Part shown: piece by piece, positions 26,057 to 34,548 of the stretch
Layout: each line of letters opens with the position of its first letter
Numbering within the stretch: the stretch's first letter is position 1
From: Flavobacteriales bacterium
Lineage (GTDB): Bacteria > Bacteroidota > Bacteroidia > Flavobacteriales > Flavobacteriaceae
DNA length: 41,620 nt
Assembly: GCA_004213965.1 (NCBI GenBank)
Contig: SGZI01000003.1
Coordinates: 1-41,620 of the forward strand
Reading direction: 5' to 3'
Notes under the pieces: model-generated
The model's database searches: none
Told to the model about the DNA's origin: nothing
Seen by the model: the letters and a program-made list of their open reading frames with translations, nothing else
Program-made: the position numbers and the translations under genes

Positions 26057-26950
26057 ATTATTAATGTGCTCAACAATTTCTTCAAAATTATAGTCAGGAG
26101 TTATCCATTTTGAATTTTCAATAGATTTAAACCATGTTAATTGTCTTTTAGCATATCTCCTAGAGTTCTTTTTTATTTCAGCTATGCAATCATTTAATGA
26201 ATAATCTCCTTCAAGATGTTTAAATACTTCGCTATAACCAATAGTATTTAAAGTAGTTAGGTTTTTTAGGTTATATAATCCCTTAACTTCATTTATTAGG
26301 CCGTTTTCAACCATAGCATCAACTCGAGAATTAATCCTATCATATAATAGATCTCTATTTTGATTTATTCCTAAAACAATTGTGTTAAAATTTCTTTTCT
26401 TTTTAGGTTTTTTTAAAAAACTTGAATATGGTTTTTTAGTAGATATAGAAACTTCTAAAGCCCTTACTAATCTTCTTGGATTGTTTATATCTATTTTGTT
26501 ATAGGATATTGGGTCTAATAGTTTTAATTTTTCTTGGAGTTTTACTATTCCTTTAAGCTCTAATTCTGAATAAATTGATTTTCTAATTTCTAAATTTATC
26601 TCTGGGATTTCATCCAATCCATATATAACTGAATTTATATACAAACCAGATCCACCCACTAATACAGCAACATTATTATTTTTAAATATTGCGTTTAAAC
26701 AATTTAATGCATCCTTTTCATAATCATTGATATTGTATCTGTCGTGAATACTTTTATTGTTTATTAGATGATGCTTTACTTGATTAAGTTCATTTTCTAT
26801 TGGTTTAGCAGTGCCAATATTCATTTCCTTGTAAAACTGTCTTGAATCAGCAGATACAATCTCAGTTTTAAAGAATTTGGCAATTTTTATTGCTAAGCTG
26901 GTCTTTCCTACTGCTGTTGGGCCTATTATTGTAATTAGTTGTTTAGTCAT
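26042..26950 (-). CDS. miaA: tRNA dimethylallyltransferase
   Basis: The 302-residue enzyme shows P-loop GPTAVGKT (10-17), IVSADSRQFYKEMNIGTAKP (catalytic Asp and substrate contacts), VGGSGLYINSVIYGLDEIPEI, NPRRLVRALEVS, and YAKRQLTWFKS near the end. It adds an isopentenyl-type group to A37 of tRNAs that read UNN codons. It is last in the Gfo/Idh-Hbd-YggS-exonuclease-MiaA operon, and its ATG directly abuts the exonuclease stop (TAGATG). The C-terminal 15 bases overlap the response regulator gene on the other strand. Confidence 0.94.
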   Translation of the reverse strand: MTKQLITIIGPTAVGKTSLAIKIAKFFKTEIVSADSRQFYKEMNIGTAKPIENELNQVKHHLINNKSIHDRYNINDYEKDALNCLNAIFKNNNVAVLVGGSGLYINSVIYGLDEIPEINLEIRKSIYSELELKGIVKLQEKLKLLDPISYNKIDINNPRRLVRALEVSISTKKPYSSFLKKPKKKRNFNTIVLGINQNRDLLYDRINSRVDAMVENGLINEVKGLYNLKNLTTLNTIGYSEVFKHLEGDYSLNDCIAEIKKNSRRYAKRQLTWFKSIENSKWITPDYNFEEIVEHINNLINN

Positions 26951-27475
26951 CTATTTTACAAAGTTTTGAATATTATCCCCTTTGTCTAAATTTATTAGGA
27001 TTTTAAATAGTTCTAGAGTAGCCAACGCATCGCCATCAGCTCTATGTCTATTTTTAATTTTTATACCTAGACTATCAGCTAATTTTCCCAAACTATATGA
27101 ATCTTCATTGGGAATAAGTTCTTTAGATACTTCTATAGTACATAATGTTTTTCTACTATAGTTTATGCCAATATTTTTAAATTCATTTTTTAACATTCTA
27201 TAATCAAAGTCTGCATTATGAGCTACCAGAATACAGTTATTAGTTATTTCATTAATTTTTTTTGAAATAGTAATAAATTTAGGGGCATTCTTTAGCATTT
27301 TTTTATTTATTCCTGTTAGATTTTGAACAAATGGTTGAATTTCTTTTTTTGAATGTACCAATGTATGAAGATGATCAGTTAATACATTGTTTTCTAATCT
27401 ATAAATAGCTATTTCGGTAATCTTTTCTTGATTGAATTTACCACCTGTAGTTTCTATATCTATTATTGCGTATAT
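26951..27475 (-). CDS. DEDDh 3'-5' exonuclease (DnaQ-like), non-canonical start
   Basis: The ORF track starts at a TTG (27361) and misses the first catalytic motif. The same frame continues upstream with YAIIDIETTGGKFNQEKITEIAIY, giving Exo I (DIETTG), which joins Exo II (HNADFDYRML) and Exo III (HRADGDA, His-x4-Asp) to complete a DEDDh site. Flavobacterial relatives begin MYAI-DIETTGG, so the start should be ATA at 27475, or ATT at 27478; no ATG, GTG or TTG lies in frame before an upstream TAG. The resulting protein has 174-175 residues. It sits 11 (or 8) bases after the YggS stop and abuts miaA. It probably degrades or proofreads single-stranded DNA or RNA ends. Some relatives carry a C-terminal GIY-YIG domain that is absent here. 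Confidence 0.8.
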   Translation of the reverse strand: MYAIIDIETTGGKFNQEKITEIAIYRLENNVLTDHLHTLVHSKKEIQPFVQNLTGINKKMLKNAPKFITISKKINEITNNCILVAHNADFDYRMLKNEFKNIGINYSRKTLCTIEVSKELIPNEDSYSLGKLADSLGIKIKNRHRADGDALATLELFKILINLDKGDNIQNFVK

Positions 27476-27486
27476 AATAAAGTATT

Positions 27487-28140
27487 TTAATTTCTTGAGC
27501 CAAAAATAGAGCTACCTAATCTGATCATATTGCTTCCGTTTTCAATTGCTAGTTTATAATCATCACTCATTCCCATTGATAAAATTTTCATAGTTGAATA
27601 AGATTTAGAAAGTTCTTTGAAGAACGTGTTTAAAAAACTAAATTCCTTTTTAAGAATTTCTTGATTATTTGTAAAACTAGCCATTCCCATTAATCCTACG
27701 ATCGAAACATTTTTTAATTCTTTAAATACCTGAGAATCTAACATGTTTTTTACTTCTTCTTTAGACATCCCAAATTTTGTTTCTTCAGAGGCAATTTTAA
27801 CTTGAATTAAACAATTAATAGTTAAATTGTATTTAAGCGCCTGACGATTAATTTCTTTTAATAATTTAATGTTATCTACACTATGAATGAGTTTTACAAA
27901 GCCAGCTATATATTTTACTTTATTTCTTTGTAAGTGTCCAATCATATGCCATTCAATATCTTTTGGTAATACTTCATGTTTTGCTGATAGTTCTTGAACT
28001 TTATTTTCACCAAAAACTCTTTGCCCATTATTATAAGCTTCCATTATCTGCTGATTGGATTTTGTTTTAGAAACAGCAACTAATTTTACTGAATCTTCAA
28101 GAGAATTATTGAGATTACTTAAATTTTTACTAATACTCAT
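27487..28140 (-). CDS. yggS: YggS-family PLP-binding protein (PLP homeostasis)
   Basis: The 217-residue TIM-barrel-type protein shows the PLP lysine in VKLVAVSKTK (Lys25), FGENKVQEL, EWHMIGHLQRNKVKYI, LIHSVDNIKLL, GLMGMAS, LSMGMSDDYKLAIENGSNMIRLGSSIFGSRN. All are hallmark segments of the YggS/PLPBP (COG0325) family. It has no catalytic activity; it binds pyridoxal phosphate and balances vitamin B6 and amino acid pools. It lies in the middle of a five-gene operon, 9 bases after the dehydrogenase gene. Confidence 0.93.
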   Translation of the reverse strand: MSISKNLSNLNNSLEDSVKLVAVSKTKSNQQIMEAYNNGQRVFGENKVQELSAKHEVLPKDIEWHMIGHLQRNKVKYIAGFVKLIHSVDNIKLLKEINRQALKYNLTINCLIQVKIASEETKFGMSKEEVKNMLDSQVFKELKNVSIVGLMGMASFTNNQEILKKEFSFLNTFFKELSKSYSTMKILSMGMSDDYKLAIENGSNMIRLGSSIFGSRN

Positions 28141-28149
28141 TTAATGCTT

Positions 28150-29034
28150 TTATTGAAATTGTTTAGCAACTATTTGCGCTTTTTTACCATTAGAATAATC
28201 GTAAAAACCTTCACCAGATTTAACACCTAATTTTCCAGACTTAACCATATTTTTTAGTAAATCTGATGGTGCATATTTTATGTCTTTTAGTCCTTCATGC
28301 ATAACTTCAAGTATTGAAACACATACATCAAGTCCTATAAAATCTGCTAACTGAAGGGGGCCCATAGGATGTCCCATTCCTATTTTCATTATGCTATCAA
28401 TATTTTGGACTTTAGCAACACCAGTATGCAATGCTTCAATTGCTTCATTTATCATAGGCAGTAAAATTCTATTTGCAATAAAGCCAGGGTAATCATTCAC
28501 TTCAATAGCAATCTTTTTAATTTTTTCTGACAGTTCTATTATAGTATTCGTGGTCTGATCACTTGTTTTACGCCCTCTAATAACTTCAACTAATTTCATA
28601 ATAGGTACAGGGTTCATGAAATGCATTCCTATAACTTTATCTTCTCTATTTGTAGCCGCTGCTATTTCTGTTATTGATATTGATGACGTATTTGTAGCAA
28701 GTATAGTTTCTGAAGAACATAATTGATCTAACTCTTGGAAAATCTTTAACTTTATTTCAATATTTTCAGTAACAGCTTCAATGACAAGTTTAGATGATTT
28801 TGCATCTGCTATATTAGTTGATGTTGAAAGATTGTCAAGAAATAACAATTTTTGATCCTCTGATATAACATCTTTTTTAATCATTCTGTCAAGATTAATA
28901 GAGATAGTGCCTATTGCTTTTGATAATGAATCTAAATTTAGATCAATTAGATTCACTTTGTAATTGTTCATTGCAAAAACTTGAGCAATTCCATTACCCA
29001 TAGTTCCTGCTCCAATAATTGATATTTTTTCCAT
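28150..29034 (-). CDS. 3-hydroxybutyryl-CoA dehydrogenase
   Basis: The 294-residue enzyme has an N-terminal Rossmann domain with ISIIGAGTMGNGIAQVFA and NLIDLN. Catalytic-site segments are ATNTSSISITEIA, GMHFMNPVPIMKLVEVI (His of the His-Glu pair) and NDYPGFIANRILLPMINEA. The C-terminal helical domain (GMGHPMGPLQLADFIGLDV, GKLGVKSGEGFYDY) is standard for the HBDH/PaaH group. It oxidises 3-hydroxyacyl-CoA or reduces acetoacetyl-CoA with NAD(P). No other beta-oxidation genes are near. The start is an ATG 3 bases after the upstream stop. Confidence 0.9.
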   Translation of the reverse strand: MEKISIIGAGTMGNGIAQVFAMNNYKVNLIDLNLDSLSKAIGTISINLDRMIKKDVISEDQKLLFLDNLSTSTNIADAKSSKLVIEAVTENIEIKLKIFQELDQLCSSETILATNTSSISITEIAAATNREDKVIGMHFMNPVPIMKLVEVIRGRKTSDQTTNTIIELSEKIKKIAIEVNDYPGFIANRILLPMINEAIEALHTGVAKVQNIDSIMKIGMGHPMGPLQLADFIGLDVCVSILEVMHEGLKDIKYAPSDLLKNMVKSGKLGVKSGEGFYDYSNGKKAQIVAKQFQ

Positions 29035-29037
29035 TAA

Positions 29038-30003
29038 TTAGTTATTAAAACATTTTATTATTTCTAGCGCAATTTTTAATGCTTTTTGACCATCTACTAG
29101 TGAGACAGTCGGGGTGAGATTCTTCTCTATAGAATCAGCTAAGCTCTCCAGTTCACTTAATATAGCATTAGAATCTGAAATTACGCTTTTATCAATACTT
29201 ACCTGTTTTTTTATCCCTTCAGCATTTTCTAAAATTAACCCATTTTCAGGATCTCCATCAGAAAAATTATTCATCATAACAACTTCACAATTCTTTTTAT
29301 GGAAGTCTATTGAAATATATTTATTTTTTTCAAATACCCTGAATTTTCTCATATTTTTCAATGAAATTCTGCTAGCAGTTAAATTAGCAACACATCCATT
29401 AGCAAATTCAATTCTTGCATTTGCAATGTCAGGAGACTTGCTAATAACAGATATTCCATTTGAAGATATATTAGTTATTTCAGACTTAACTAAATCTAGA
29501 ATTATATCTATATCATGAATCATTAGATCAAGTATTACCGGCACATCAGTTCCTCTAGGATTAAATTGAGCTAATCTATGAGTTTCAATAAACATTGGAT
29601 TGCTTATTTTTTCTTTTGCATATAAATACGCAGGATTGAATCTTTCAACGTGCCCAACCTGACCTTTGAGATTATTATTTTTAGCAAGACTAATCATTTG
29701 ATTTGCTTCCTCTAAATTATTTGTTATTGGTTTTTCAACAAAGATGTGTTTTTTATTAGATAAAGCTTTAGATGCATACTGAAAATGAGATGGAGTAGGA
29801 GTTACTATATCAACAACATCAACAGCATCTATTAATTCTTCAAATGAATTATAATAAGCACAAGAAAGTTCTTTTGAAACTATTTTAGAAACAGAAGAGT
29901 TATTGTCATAAAAACCTATTAGATTGTACCTTTTAGATTCTTTAAGAAGTCTAATATGAATTTTTCCTAGATGACCAGCACCAATTACTCCTATTTTTAA
30001 CAT
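29038..30003 (-). CDS. Gfo/Idh/MocA family oxidoreductase
   Basis: With the start moved to the ATG at 30003, the protein begins MLKIGVIGAGHLGKIHIRLL, the expected Rossmann opening (321 residues). The ORF track's longer form starts at a TTG (30039) and includes a candidate -7 box, so it is unlikely. Further motifs: DVVDIVTPTPSHFQYA, HIFVEKPITNNLEEANQM (EKP with catalytic Lys), GQVGHVERFNPA, and a C-terminal alpha/beta domain with DLMIHDIDIILDL. The family reduces or oxidises sugars and cyclitols with NAD(P); the substrate is unknown. It leads the operon ending in miaA. Confidence 0.87.
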   Translation of the reverse strand: MLKIGVIGAGHLGKIHIRLLKESKRYNLIGFYDNNSSVSKIVSKELSCAYYNSFEELIDAVDVVDIVTPTPSHFQYASKALSNKKHIFVEKPITNNLEEANQMISLAKNNNLKGQVGHVERFNPAYLYAKEKISNPMFIETHRLAQFNPRGTDVPVILDLMIHDIDIILDLVKSEITNISSNGISVISKSPDIANARIEFANGCVANLTASRISLKNMRKFRVFEKNKYISIDFHKKNCEVVMMNNFSDGDPENGLILENAEGIKKQVSIDKSVISDSNAILSELESLADSIEKNLTPTVSLVDGQKALKIALEIIKCFNN

Positions 30004-30015
30004 AGATTGTTTTTG

Positions 30016-30023
30016 CAAATTTA
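30016..30023 (-). promoter_or_regulatory. Candidate -7 box (TAAATTTG) of the Gfo/Idh-to-miaA operon
   Basis: CAAATTTA on the + strand reads TAAATTTG on the - strand, 12 bases before the ATG at 30003. It supports that start over the upstream TTG. No TTG is seen at the -33 distance. Confidence 0.45.
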
Positions 30024-30091
30024 ATATATTTAAGATCAAATAATAGTTATAAATTTATTGATATTTATAAACTTACATTTAACTATAAGCA

Positions 30092-30733
30092 TTGAATGAT
30101 TCATTTAAACATAAAGGACTAAGAAATCGATTAGTAGAAACAATAAAATCTAAAGGGATTAATGATGAAAAAGTCCTTTATGCAATTGGCAATGTTCCAA
30201 GACATTTATTTATGGATTCTGGTTTTATTGATCATGCATATCAAGATAAAGCATTTCCTATATCTGCTAATCAAACCATATCTCAGCCATTTACTGTAGC
30301 TTTTCAGACAGAATTACTCAAATTAAAAAAGGGTGATAAAGTTTTAGAAGTTGGAACTGGAAGTGGATACCAGGCTGCAGTGCTTTGTGAATTGGGAGTT
30401 AATGTGTATACTATAGAAAGACAAGGGGAACTATATAAAAAGGTTGTCAATTTCCTGCCTTCAATAAACTATTATCCAAAAAAAATAATTTATGGTGATG
30501 GATACAGAGGGTTAGAAGAAGAATCTCCATTTGATTCAATTATTGTTACTGCAGGAGCACCATTTGTTCCAGAACCATTATTAAATCAGCTCAAGATAGG
30601 TGGGAGATTAGTTATTCCTCTTGGGGAAAATATTCAGATTATGACACTGTATGTTAAGATTTCAGATGATAATTTTGATATAAAAGAGTATGGTGAGTTT
30701 CAATTTGTGCCACTTTTAAAAGAAAAAGAATAG
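30092..30733 (+). CDS. pcm: Protein-L-isoaspartate O-methyltransferase
   Basis: The 213-residue enzyme shows FKHKGLRNRLVETIKSKGI, VPRHLFMDSGF, YQDKAFPISANQTISQPFTVAFQTELL (substrate loop), VLEVGTGSGYQAAVL (SAM site) and FDSIIVTAGAPFVPEPLLNQLKIGGRLVIPLG. It methylates damaged isoaspartyl residues so they can return to normal aspartate. The start codon is TTG (30092-30094), because homologues begin near this point and no in-frame ATG is close. Its stop is one base from the smpB stop on the opposite strand. Confidence 0.93.
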   Translation: MNDSFKHKGLRNRLVETIKSKGINDEKVLYAIGNVPRHLFMDSGFIDHAYQDKAFPISANQTISQPFTVAFQTELLKLKKGDKVLEVGTGSGYQAAVLCELGVNVYTIERQGELYKKVVNFLPSINYYPKKIIYGDGYRGLEEESPFDSIIVTAGAPFVPEPLLNQLKIGGRLVIPLGENIQIMTLYVKISDDNFDIKEYGEFQFVPLLKEKE

Positions 30734-30734
30734 A

Positions 30735-31199
30735 TTATTTTTGATTTTTAATTTTTTTTAACCTGTCTAATGCCTTTTTATTATCTCTATCTTTAATTGT
30801 TTCTCTCTTGTCATAAAGTTTTTTTCCTTTTGCTAATGAGATTTCAATTTTAGCTAATCCTTTTTCATTTATAAATAATTTTAAAGGGATAATTGTGTTA
30901 CTAGAATTTATTATTTCTTTCTGAAGTTTTTTTAACTCCTTTTTATTAAGTAATAATTTTCTTTGTTTTTTTGGGTTATATACTTCAACGGTGCTGTGTG
31001 AATATTTTTCAATATTCATATTTAAAATATATAATTCTCCTTTGTCGTCAAATTTGCAGAAACTTTCTGATATACTTGCCCTACCTTGTCTAATAGACTT
31101 AATCTCTGAGCCATTTAGGACAATTCCAGCAACATATTTTGAAAGTAATTCATAGTTGAATTTAGCTTTTCTATTCTTTATGTTGATCTTACTGCTCAT
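30735..31199 (-). CDS. smpB: SmpB, tmRNA-binding protein
   Basis: This is a 154-residue basic protein with an OB-fold and a C-terminal basic tail. INIKNRKAKFNYELLSKYVAGIVLNGSEIKSIRQGRASISESF, HSTVEVYNPKKQRKLLLNKKELKKL and LAKIEISLAKGKKLYDKRETIKDRDNKKALDRLKK are all typical SmpB segments. It carries tmRNA to stalled ribosomes for trans-translation. The tmRNA gene is not in this window. The gene is divergent from glyA and convergent with pcm. Confidence 0.95.
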   Translation of the reverse strand: MSSKINIKNRKAKFNYELLSKYVAGIVLNGSEIKSIRQGRASISESFCKFDDKGELYILNMNIEKYSHSTVEVYNPKKQRKLLLNKKELKKLQKEIINSSNTIIPLKLFINEKGLAKIEISLAKGKKLYDKRETIKDRDNKKALDRLKKIKNQK

Positions 31200-31264
31200 T
31201 TTTAAGTGTTAATAAATATTAATTCAAATTTCAAAAATTCTCTTAATTAAAATATTCTATTGAT

Positions 31265-31272
31265 TATTTTTG
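31265..31272 (+). promoter_or_regulatory. Candidate -7 box (TATTTTTG) for glyA
   Basis: TATTTTTG fits TAnnTTTG and lies 26 bases before the glyA ATG. The -33 element is not evident. Confidence 0.4.
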
Positions 31273-31298
31273 ACTTATAAATTTAATTTAGTAAAAAT

Positions 31299-32573
31299 AT
31301 GCAAAAAGATCTTGAAATTTTCAATTTAATTGATCAAGAAAAATCTCGTCAAATTGAAGGAATTGAGTTAATTGCATCTGAGAACTTTATAAGTGATCAG
31401 GTTTTAAAAGCAACAGGTTCAGTACTAACTAATAAATATGCAGAAGGTTATCCTGGAAAAAGATACTATGGTGGTTGTGCAGTTGTTGACGAAATTGAAA
31501 CTTTAGCAATTGAGAGAGCTAAGGAATTATTCGGTGCTGCTTGGGTAAATGTCCAACCACATTCAGGAAGTCAAGCTAACTCTGCTGTATATTTTGCTTG
31601 TTTAAACGTTGGCGATAAAATATTAGGTTTTGATTTATCGCATGGAGGACACCTTACTCACGGCTCTTCAGTTAATTTTTCTGGTAAATTATATAAACCA
31701 GTTTTCTATGGTGTAGACAAACAAACAGGTAGGTTAGACTATGATTTAATTATGGATATAGCCCAAAAAGAAAGACCTAAATTGATTATTGCTGGAGCTT
31801 CTGCTTATTCAAGAGACATAGACTATAAGAAATTTAGGCAAATAGCAGACAGCGTTAATGCTTTATTATTGGCTGACATATCTCATCCCTCAGGTTTAAT
31901 AGCTAAAGGAATACTTAATGATCCTTTGCCATATTGCCATATAGTTACTACAACTACTCATAAAACATTAAGAGGCCCAAGAGGCGGGTTAATTATGATG
32001 GGTGAAGATTTTGATAATCCTTTTGGAATTAAACTTAAGAATGGATCATTGAAAAAAATGTCATCATTATTAGATTCGGCAATTTTTCCTGGAAATCAAG
32101 GAGGCCCTTTAGAACATGTTATTGCAGCTAAAGCAATAGCTTTTGGTGAGGCTTTAACAGATGAATACATGTATTATATACTTCAAGTAAAAAAGAATGC
32201 AGATGCAATGGCTAAGGCTTTTGTAGATAGGGGATATAATATTATTTCTGGAGGAACTGATAATCATATGATGCTTATAGATTTAAGAAATAAAAATATA
32301 ACAGGGAAGGAGGCTGAAAGAATTTTAGGTCAGGCGGAGATAACTGTTAATAAAAATATGGTTCCGTTTGATGATAAATCTCCTTTTATTACTTCAGGAA
32401 TTAGAGTTGGTACAGCAGCAGTTACCACAAGAGGTTTAGTAGAAGATGATATGGTTAAGATAGTAGAATATATTGACAAGTCCATTATAAATAAGGCTAA
32501 TGAGAATATGCTTAGTGAAATTGCAGTTTCTGTTAAAAAAATGATGAAGGATAGGCCATTATTCAAGTCTTAA
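31299..32573 (+). CDS. glyA: Serine hydroxymethyltransferase
   Basis: The 424-residue fold-type I PLP enzyme shows [59 protein letters not shown], the PLP lysine in [14 protein letters not shown] (Lys222), and [11 protein letters not shown]. It interconverts serine and glycine while loading one-carbon units on tetrahydrofolate. Length matches the bacterial enzyme. Its stop overlaps the convergent lipoprotein gene's stop in TTAA (32570-32573). It seems to be a single-gene unit. Confidence 0.96.
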   Translation: MQKDLEIFNLIDQEKSRQIEGIELIASENFISDQVLKATGSVLTNKYAEGYPGKRYYGGCAVVDEIETLAIERAKELFGAAWVNVQPHSGSQANSAVYFACLNVGDKILGFDLSHGGHLTHGSSVNFSGKLYKPVFYGVDKQTGRLDYDLIMDIAQKERPKLIIAGASAYSRDIDYKKFRQIADSVNALLLADISHPSGLIAKGILNDPLPYCHIVTTTTHKTLRGPRGGLIMMGEDFDNPFGIKLKNGSLKKMSSLLDSAIFPGNQGGPLEHVIAAKAIAFGEALTDEYMYYILQVKKNADAMAKAFVDRGYNIISGGTDNHMMLIDLRNKNITGKEAERILGQAEITVNKNMVPFDDKSPFITSGIRVGTAAVTTRGLVEDDMVKIVEYIDKSIINKANENMLSEIAVSVKKMMKDRPLFKS

Positions 32574-34159
32574 TCATCCTGAATTATATGCTGATATGCG
32601 CCTAAATCTGGATTGTTAGTTCTATCTACATTAAGTAAATCAAAAGGAACTATAGCTGAATAAACCTGATTACCTTGATTTATTGCTGCAGAGTTAACAC
32701 CTATAATCATATTGTTTTCATATGGGTCTAAAAAATATGGATCTTCATTTAATATTAAGTTTTCAAAATGTTCTTGATTTCCAAAATCATAAATAGCTGT
32801 GTTAAAGCTATTATTTATATCTGAAAATTTCAGCAAGCAGTTACTAAATTTGTAGTCCAGAGTTGAGTCATCTAGCTGTTCAACAAGTAATTCAATATTT
32901 TGACTACCATATATTATGCAATTATTAAAATATGCCTCTAAAACATCATTATTTAATGTATTACCTTCAGAATCAATTAAATAATTATTAAGTAAAATCG
33001 CTGGAAATTGCCTAAATCCAGAATTCCAATAGTTAGTAATTGTAGAATGTGTAAAATTATACTTTCCGCCATATGTTGCAGCAAATGATGATTGGCCAGA
33101 ATTATTTATAACTATATTTTCTGCTTTAATAGAAGATCCTTTGGCTAGAATACCAAAATTACTTGAGTTGTAAATTTTGCTATTTTTTATAAGCAGTTTT
33201 TCTTGATTTTCTTGAAAATCACCACTGAGGTAAAGTCCAATAGAACTATTTTTTATTGTTGTGTAATTAATCTCATTATTAACACTTCCATCAAACAACC
33301 AAATTGTTCCCCATTGACCTGGTACATCTTCAAATATTGGTTCAAGCCTGTCTCCTTCAAAAATTACTTCATTTTCTAATGCTTCCTGATCTAAACTAAA
33401 TTCACCATTTATTTTTATTGACGCACCATTAGTAACAATTAACCCTGAATTTGCATGGAAATGAATTCTAGATCCTGGATTAATTGTTAGCAGTTCATTC
33501 TCAGGAACAGCAGCATATCCATAGATTACATATGGTCTTTCAGAAGTGAAATTTAATTCATCTATATTAAGAAATCTACCTTCTATATCTGTTTCATCAT
33601 TAGCTCCATCGCCGTCTATATCAAAACTTAAGGTTTCAATAATATACTCATTTGTCTGATTGTCTAAATATCTTTGAGGATAGACAAAAACAGCATCCTT
33701 TACTAATGTTACAAGATCTACTTTTTGTTGATTTTCACCACTATTAAATTGAATATGATCAGTATAAAGAAACTGAGTGCTTTGATCTGATAAATCTTCA
33801 ATATCTACAGTTGTCTCGATAAAAATATATAGACTATCATTAGCTAGAAGTTCAATATTTTCAAAATATTTTCCTGCACTAGAATCAGAGCCGTAAATGC
33901 CATCAACATTCAGTCTATAATAGGAATTTTCTCCATTTCCTAAGTTAATGTTCGGAATTAAAATGTTATCATTGGAATTATTATAAACTTTTAAGTTATA
34001 GGTGCTAGACCCTATATTTGTAAATACTGTATCTAAGTATACTGTATCTTTTGAAAATGATAAATTTCCAGAACTTATTTCAAAATCAAAATCATTGTCA
34101 CAGCTACTACAAATGATTATAGCCATTAAATATGTAAATATTAGTAGAAATCTTTTCAT
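32570..34159 (-). CDS. Predicted lipoprotein with right-handed beta-helix region
   Basis: The 529-residue protein has lipobox IICSSC (Cys about 20). An N-terminal immunoglobulin-like part (about 25-130) has [28 protein letters not shown], a pattern of bacterial cell-surface Ig-like domains. The middle holds a parallel beta-helix-like ladder (about 215-440): [79 protein letters not shown]. The end ([32 protein letters not shown]) is typical of Bacteroidetes choice-of-anchor proteins. No catalytic motif is recognised; glycan binding or cleavage is possible for beta-helices. It overlaps the thioesterase by four bases (ATGA). Confidence 0.7.
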   Translation of the reverse strand: MKRFLLIFTYLMAIIICSSCDNDFDFEISSGNLSFSKDTVYLDTVFTNIGSSTYNLKVYNNSNDNILIPNINLGNGENSYYRLNVDGIYGSDSSAGKYFENIELLANDSLYIFIETTVDIEDLSDQSTQFLYTDHIQFNSGENQQKVDLVTLVKDAVFVYPQRYLDNQTNEYIIETLSFDIDGDGANDETDIEGRFLNIDELNFTSERPYVIYGYAAVPENELLTINPGSRIHFHANSGLIVTNGASIKINGEFSLDQEALENEVIFEGDRLEPIFEDVPGQWGTIWLFDGSVNNEINYTTIKNSSIGLYLSGDFQENQEKLLIKNSKIYNSSNFGILAKGSSIKAENIVINNSGQSSFAATYGGKYNFTHSTITNYWNSGFRQFPAILLNNYLIDSEGNTLNNDVLEAYFNNCIIYGSQNIELLVEQLDDSTLDYKFSNCLLKFSDINNSFNTAIYDFGNQEHFENLILNEDPYFLDPYENNMIIGVNSAAINQGNQVYSAIVPFDLLNVDRTNNPDLGAYQHIIQDD

Positions 34160-34548
34160 TTGTTAAATACTTGTGTTATTTCATCTGGTATTCTAGTAGG
34201 TTTATTTGTTTTAGAATTAATTAAACACCAAATAGTCCTAGAATTTACAAGCAACCTATTAGTATCATTATTGTAAATTTCAACTATCCTACTTGATTTA
34301 ATTTCTTCTGTCTTATCGATATATGTCTTAATTCTAATTTTGTCATTTAATAACGCAGGATACAAGTATTTTATTTGATGTTCTAGCAATACCCAATAAT
34401 AATTATCTAAAATTTCATTTGAAGCAAGCTTTTTCCAGTGTTCTTTAGCAATTTTCTGTATCCATTGTATGTACACAACATTATTTACATGATTTAAGTC
34501 ATCTAAATCATTTTTAGACACTAAAATTTCTTTTTCTAAGACTTTCAT
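34156..34548 (-). CDS. Acyl-CoA thioesterase, 4HBT/YbgC hotdog family
   Basis: The 130-residue single-domain hotdog protein has DLDDLNHVNNVVYIQWIQKIAKEHW (the D.N.HVNN..Y catalytic segment of the 4-hydroxybenzoyl-CoA thioesterase type), WVLLEHQIKYLYPALLNDKIRIKTYI and TRTIWCLIN-like strands. It hydrolyses acyl- or aryl-CoA thioesters; the exact substrate is unknown. It lies between the glutaminyl cyclase gene (abutting) and the beta-helix lipoprotein (4-base overlap), with no clear functional link to either. Confidence 0.85.
   Translation of the reverse strand: MKVLEKEILVSKNDLDDLNHVNNVVYIQWIQKIAKEHWKKLASNEILDNYYWVLLEHQIKYLYPALLNDKIRIKTYIDKTEEIKSSRIVEIYNNDTNRLLVNSRTIWCLINSKTNKPTRIPDEITQVFNK

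Noticed and set aside
26951-27361. 136-residue exonuclease start as given by the ORF track
   Set aside because: The TTG start removes the Exo I motif; the open frame upstream carries it, so the start was moved to 27475.
29114-29518. 134-residue ORF on the + strand inside the Gfo/Idh gene
   Set aside because: It is antisense to a clear oxidoreductase gene, has no recognisable domain, and reads as a low-complexity hydrophobic shadow.
29038-30039. Longer TTG start of the Gfo/Idh protein
   Set aside because: The extra 12 residues do not fit the family N-terminus and cover a TAAATTTG box; the ATG at 30003 gives MLKIGVIGAG.
31209-31222. TTAATA-AA-TATTAA palindrome upstream of smpB
   Set aside because: Only A and T, 14 bases, likely by chance in such an AT-rich spacer, and not aligned with a promoter element.
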